Source of the DNA: Collinsella sp. AF20-14LB
GTDB taxonomy: Bacteria > Actinomycetota > Coriobacteriia > Coriobacteriales > Coriobacteriaceae
Length of the DNA stretch: 64,000 nt
Assembly (NCBI RefSeq): GCF_003459505.1
Contig: NZ_QRWD01000006.1
Coordinates: forward strand, 1-64,000
Direction: 5' to 3'
The number at the start of each line of letters is the position of its first letter. The first letter of the stretch is position 1. Made by a program: the position numbers and the translations under genes. The notes beneath the pieces are model-generated. The model ran no database searches. It was not told the origin of the DNA and was given only the letters and a program-made list of their open reading frames with translations. Below are positions 63,599 through 64,000 of this stretch, piece by piece.

Positions 63599-64000
63599 CT
63601 ACTCGGCATCCTCGACCTCATACGAATCCGCCTCGGCTGGCTCATCGTTTGTCTCTGCCGCAGCCCCGCGTGCCTCGTCAAACGCTGCTTTCATGGTCTT
63701 GTTGCCCCACGTGAGCTTGCGAATGGTAAGATCGTCGGCTTTCTTGTTGGCAAGGCGCAGATTGTTCTCGGAGGACAGCAACGCCTCCTTGGTTTTCTGC
63801 AGATGGCTAATCGTCTTGTCGATCTCATCGATTGCCGTTTGGAACTTGCGGCTCGCGATCTCGTAGTTGCGGCCGAAATCGTTCTTGAACTTCTCCATCT
63901 TGGCTTCGAAGTTCGTGACATCGATATTCTGCTGCTTGTACTCCGCCAGCTCCTGCTTATAGCGAAGCGAACCCATGGCGGCATTGCGCAGCAGCGTAAT
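63599..64000 (-). CDS. DUF2130 family protein, C-terminal part
   Basis: The last 133 residues of a protein whose start lies beyond the right edge of the window. The sequence [37 protein letters not shown] and [20 protein letters not shown], with [19 protein letters not shown], matches the C-terminal coiled-coil region of DUF2130 proteins (function unknown; some are near nucleic-acid enzymes). The internal Met at 63976 is not the true start. The acidic tail [14 protein letters not shown] ends the protein. It converges with the helicase gene across the shared terminator. Confidence 0.82.
   Translation of the reverse strand: MTLLRNAAMGSLRYKQELAEYKQQNIDVTNFEAKMEKFKNDFGRNYEIASRKFQTAIDEIDKTISHLQKTKEALLSSENNLRLANKKADDLTIRKLTWGNKTMKAAFDEARGAAAETNDEPAEADSYEVEDAE

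Overview
The window looks like a chromosomal segment of a Coriobacteriia bacterium, most likely Collinsella. The reasons are high GC, the character of the 16S and 23S genes, a BASS/AzlCD/KdgT/Liv transporter set, an electron-transfer-flavoprotein lactate dehydrogenase locus, and families such as DUF3516 helicases, DUF4097 and DUF1700 typical of Gram-positive gut bacteria. This assignment is inference from content; no database search was done.

Layout. 1-5.4 kb: an rRNA operon on the minus strand (16S then 23S, no tRNA in the spacer, boxA-like elements before both genes). 5.4-7.2 kb: infC-rpmI-rplT with a long leader, then tRNA-Leu(CAA) and a second partial copy of its 3' end. 7.2-16.4 kb, minus strand: a transglutaminase-like protein, class II aldolase, and the operon recJ-helicase fusion / rel / MBL hydrolase. 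16.6-19.2 kb: BASS transporter (+), then cutC and a GalT-like protein (-). 19.2-21.2 kb: a PadR-DUF1700-DUF4097 operon whose third gene is cut off by a scrapyard holding ParB-like and IS110-like relics. 21.2-26.0 kb: complete branched-chain amino-acid ABC operon livJHMGF. 26.5-35.7 kb: homoserine dehydrogenase, an SDR, a cation/proton antiporter, single-chain purL and an EamA exporter. 35.8-39.3 kb: GGDEF protein, KdgT permease and azlCD. 39.4-43.8 kb: HD protein, then glcD-etfB-etfA (likely electron-confurcating lactate dehydrogenase). 44.2-47.4 kb: five small genes, four of them for exported or anchored proteins of unknown function. 47.5 kb: DUF554. 48.3-53.9 kb: a three-gene operon of a TerB-type protein, a BrxD-like P-loop ATPase and an Lhr-like helicase, the best candidate for an unusual (possibly defence) system. 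53.9-64 kb: elp3 with a spermidine-synthase-like gene, an XRE/DUF4097 pair, two methyltransferases (one trmB-like), a DUF3516 helicase and the end of a DUF2130 gene.

Connections. Branched-chain amino-acid handling appears three times (Liv import, AzlCD export, homoserine dehydrogenase feeding threonine and hence isoleucine). Two separate DUF4097 modules, each behind its own regulator, suggest envelope-stress sensing. Three large multi-domain helicases lie within 50 kb. Several intergenic spaces carry long palindromes, and one carries a 62-bp-period array of alternating 14-bp motifs; these are the main structures the genes do not explain.
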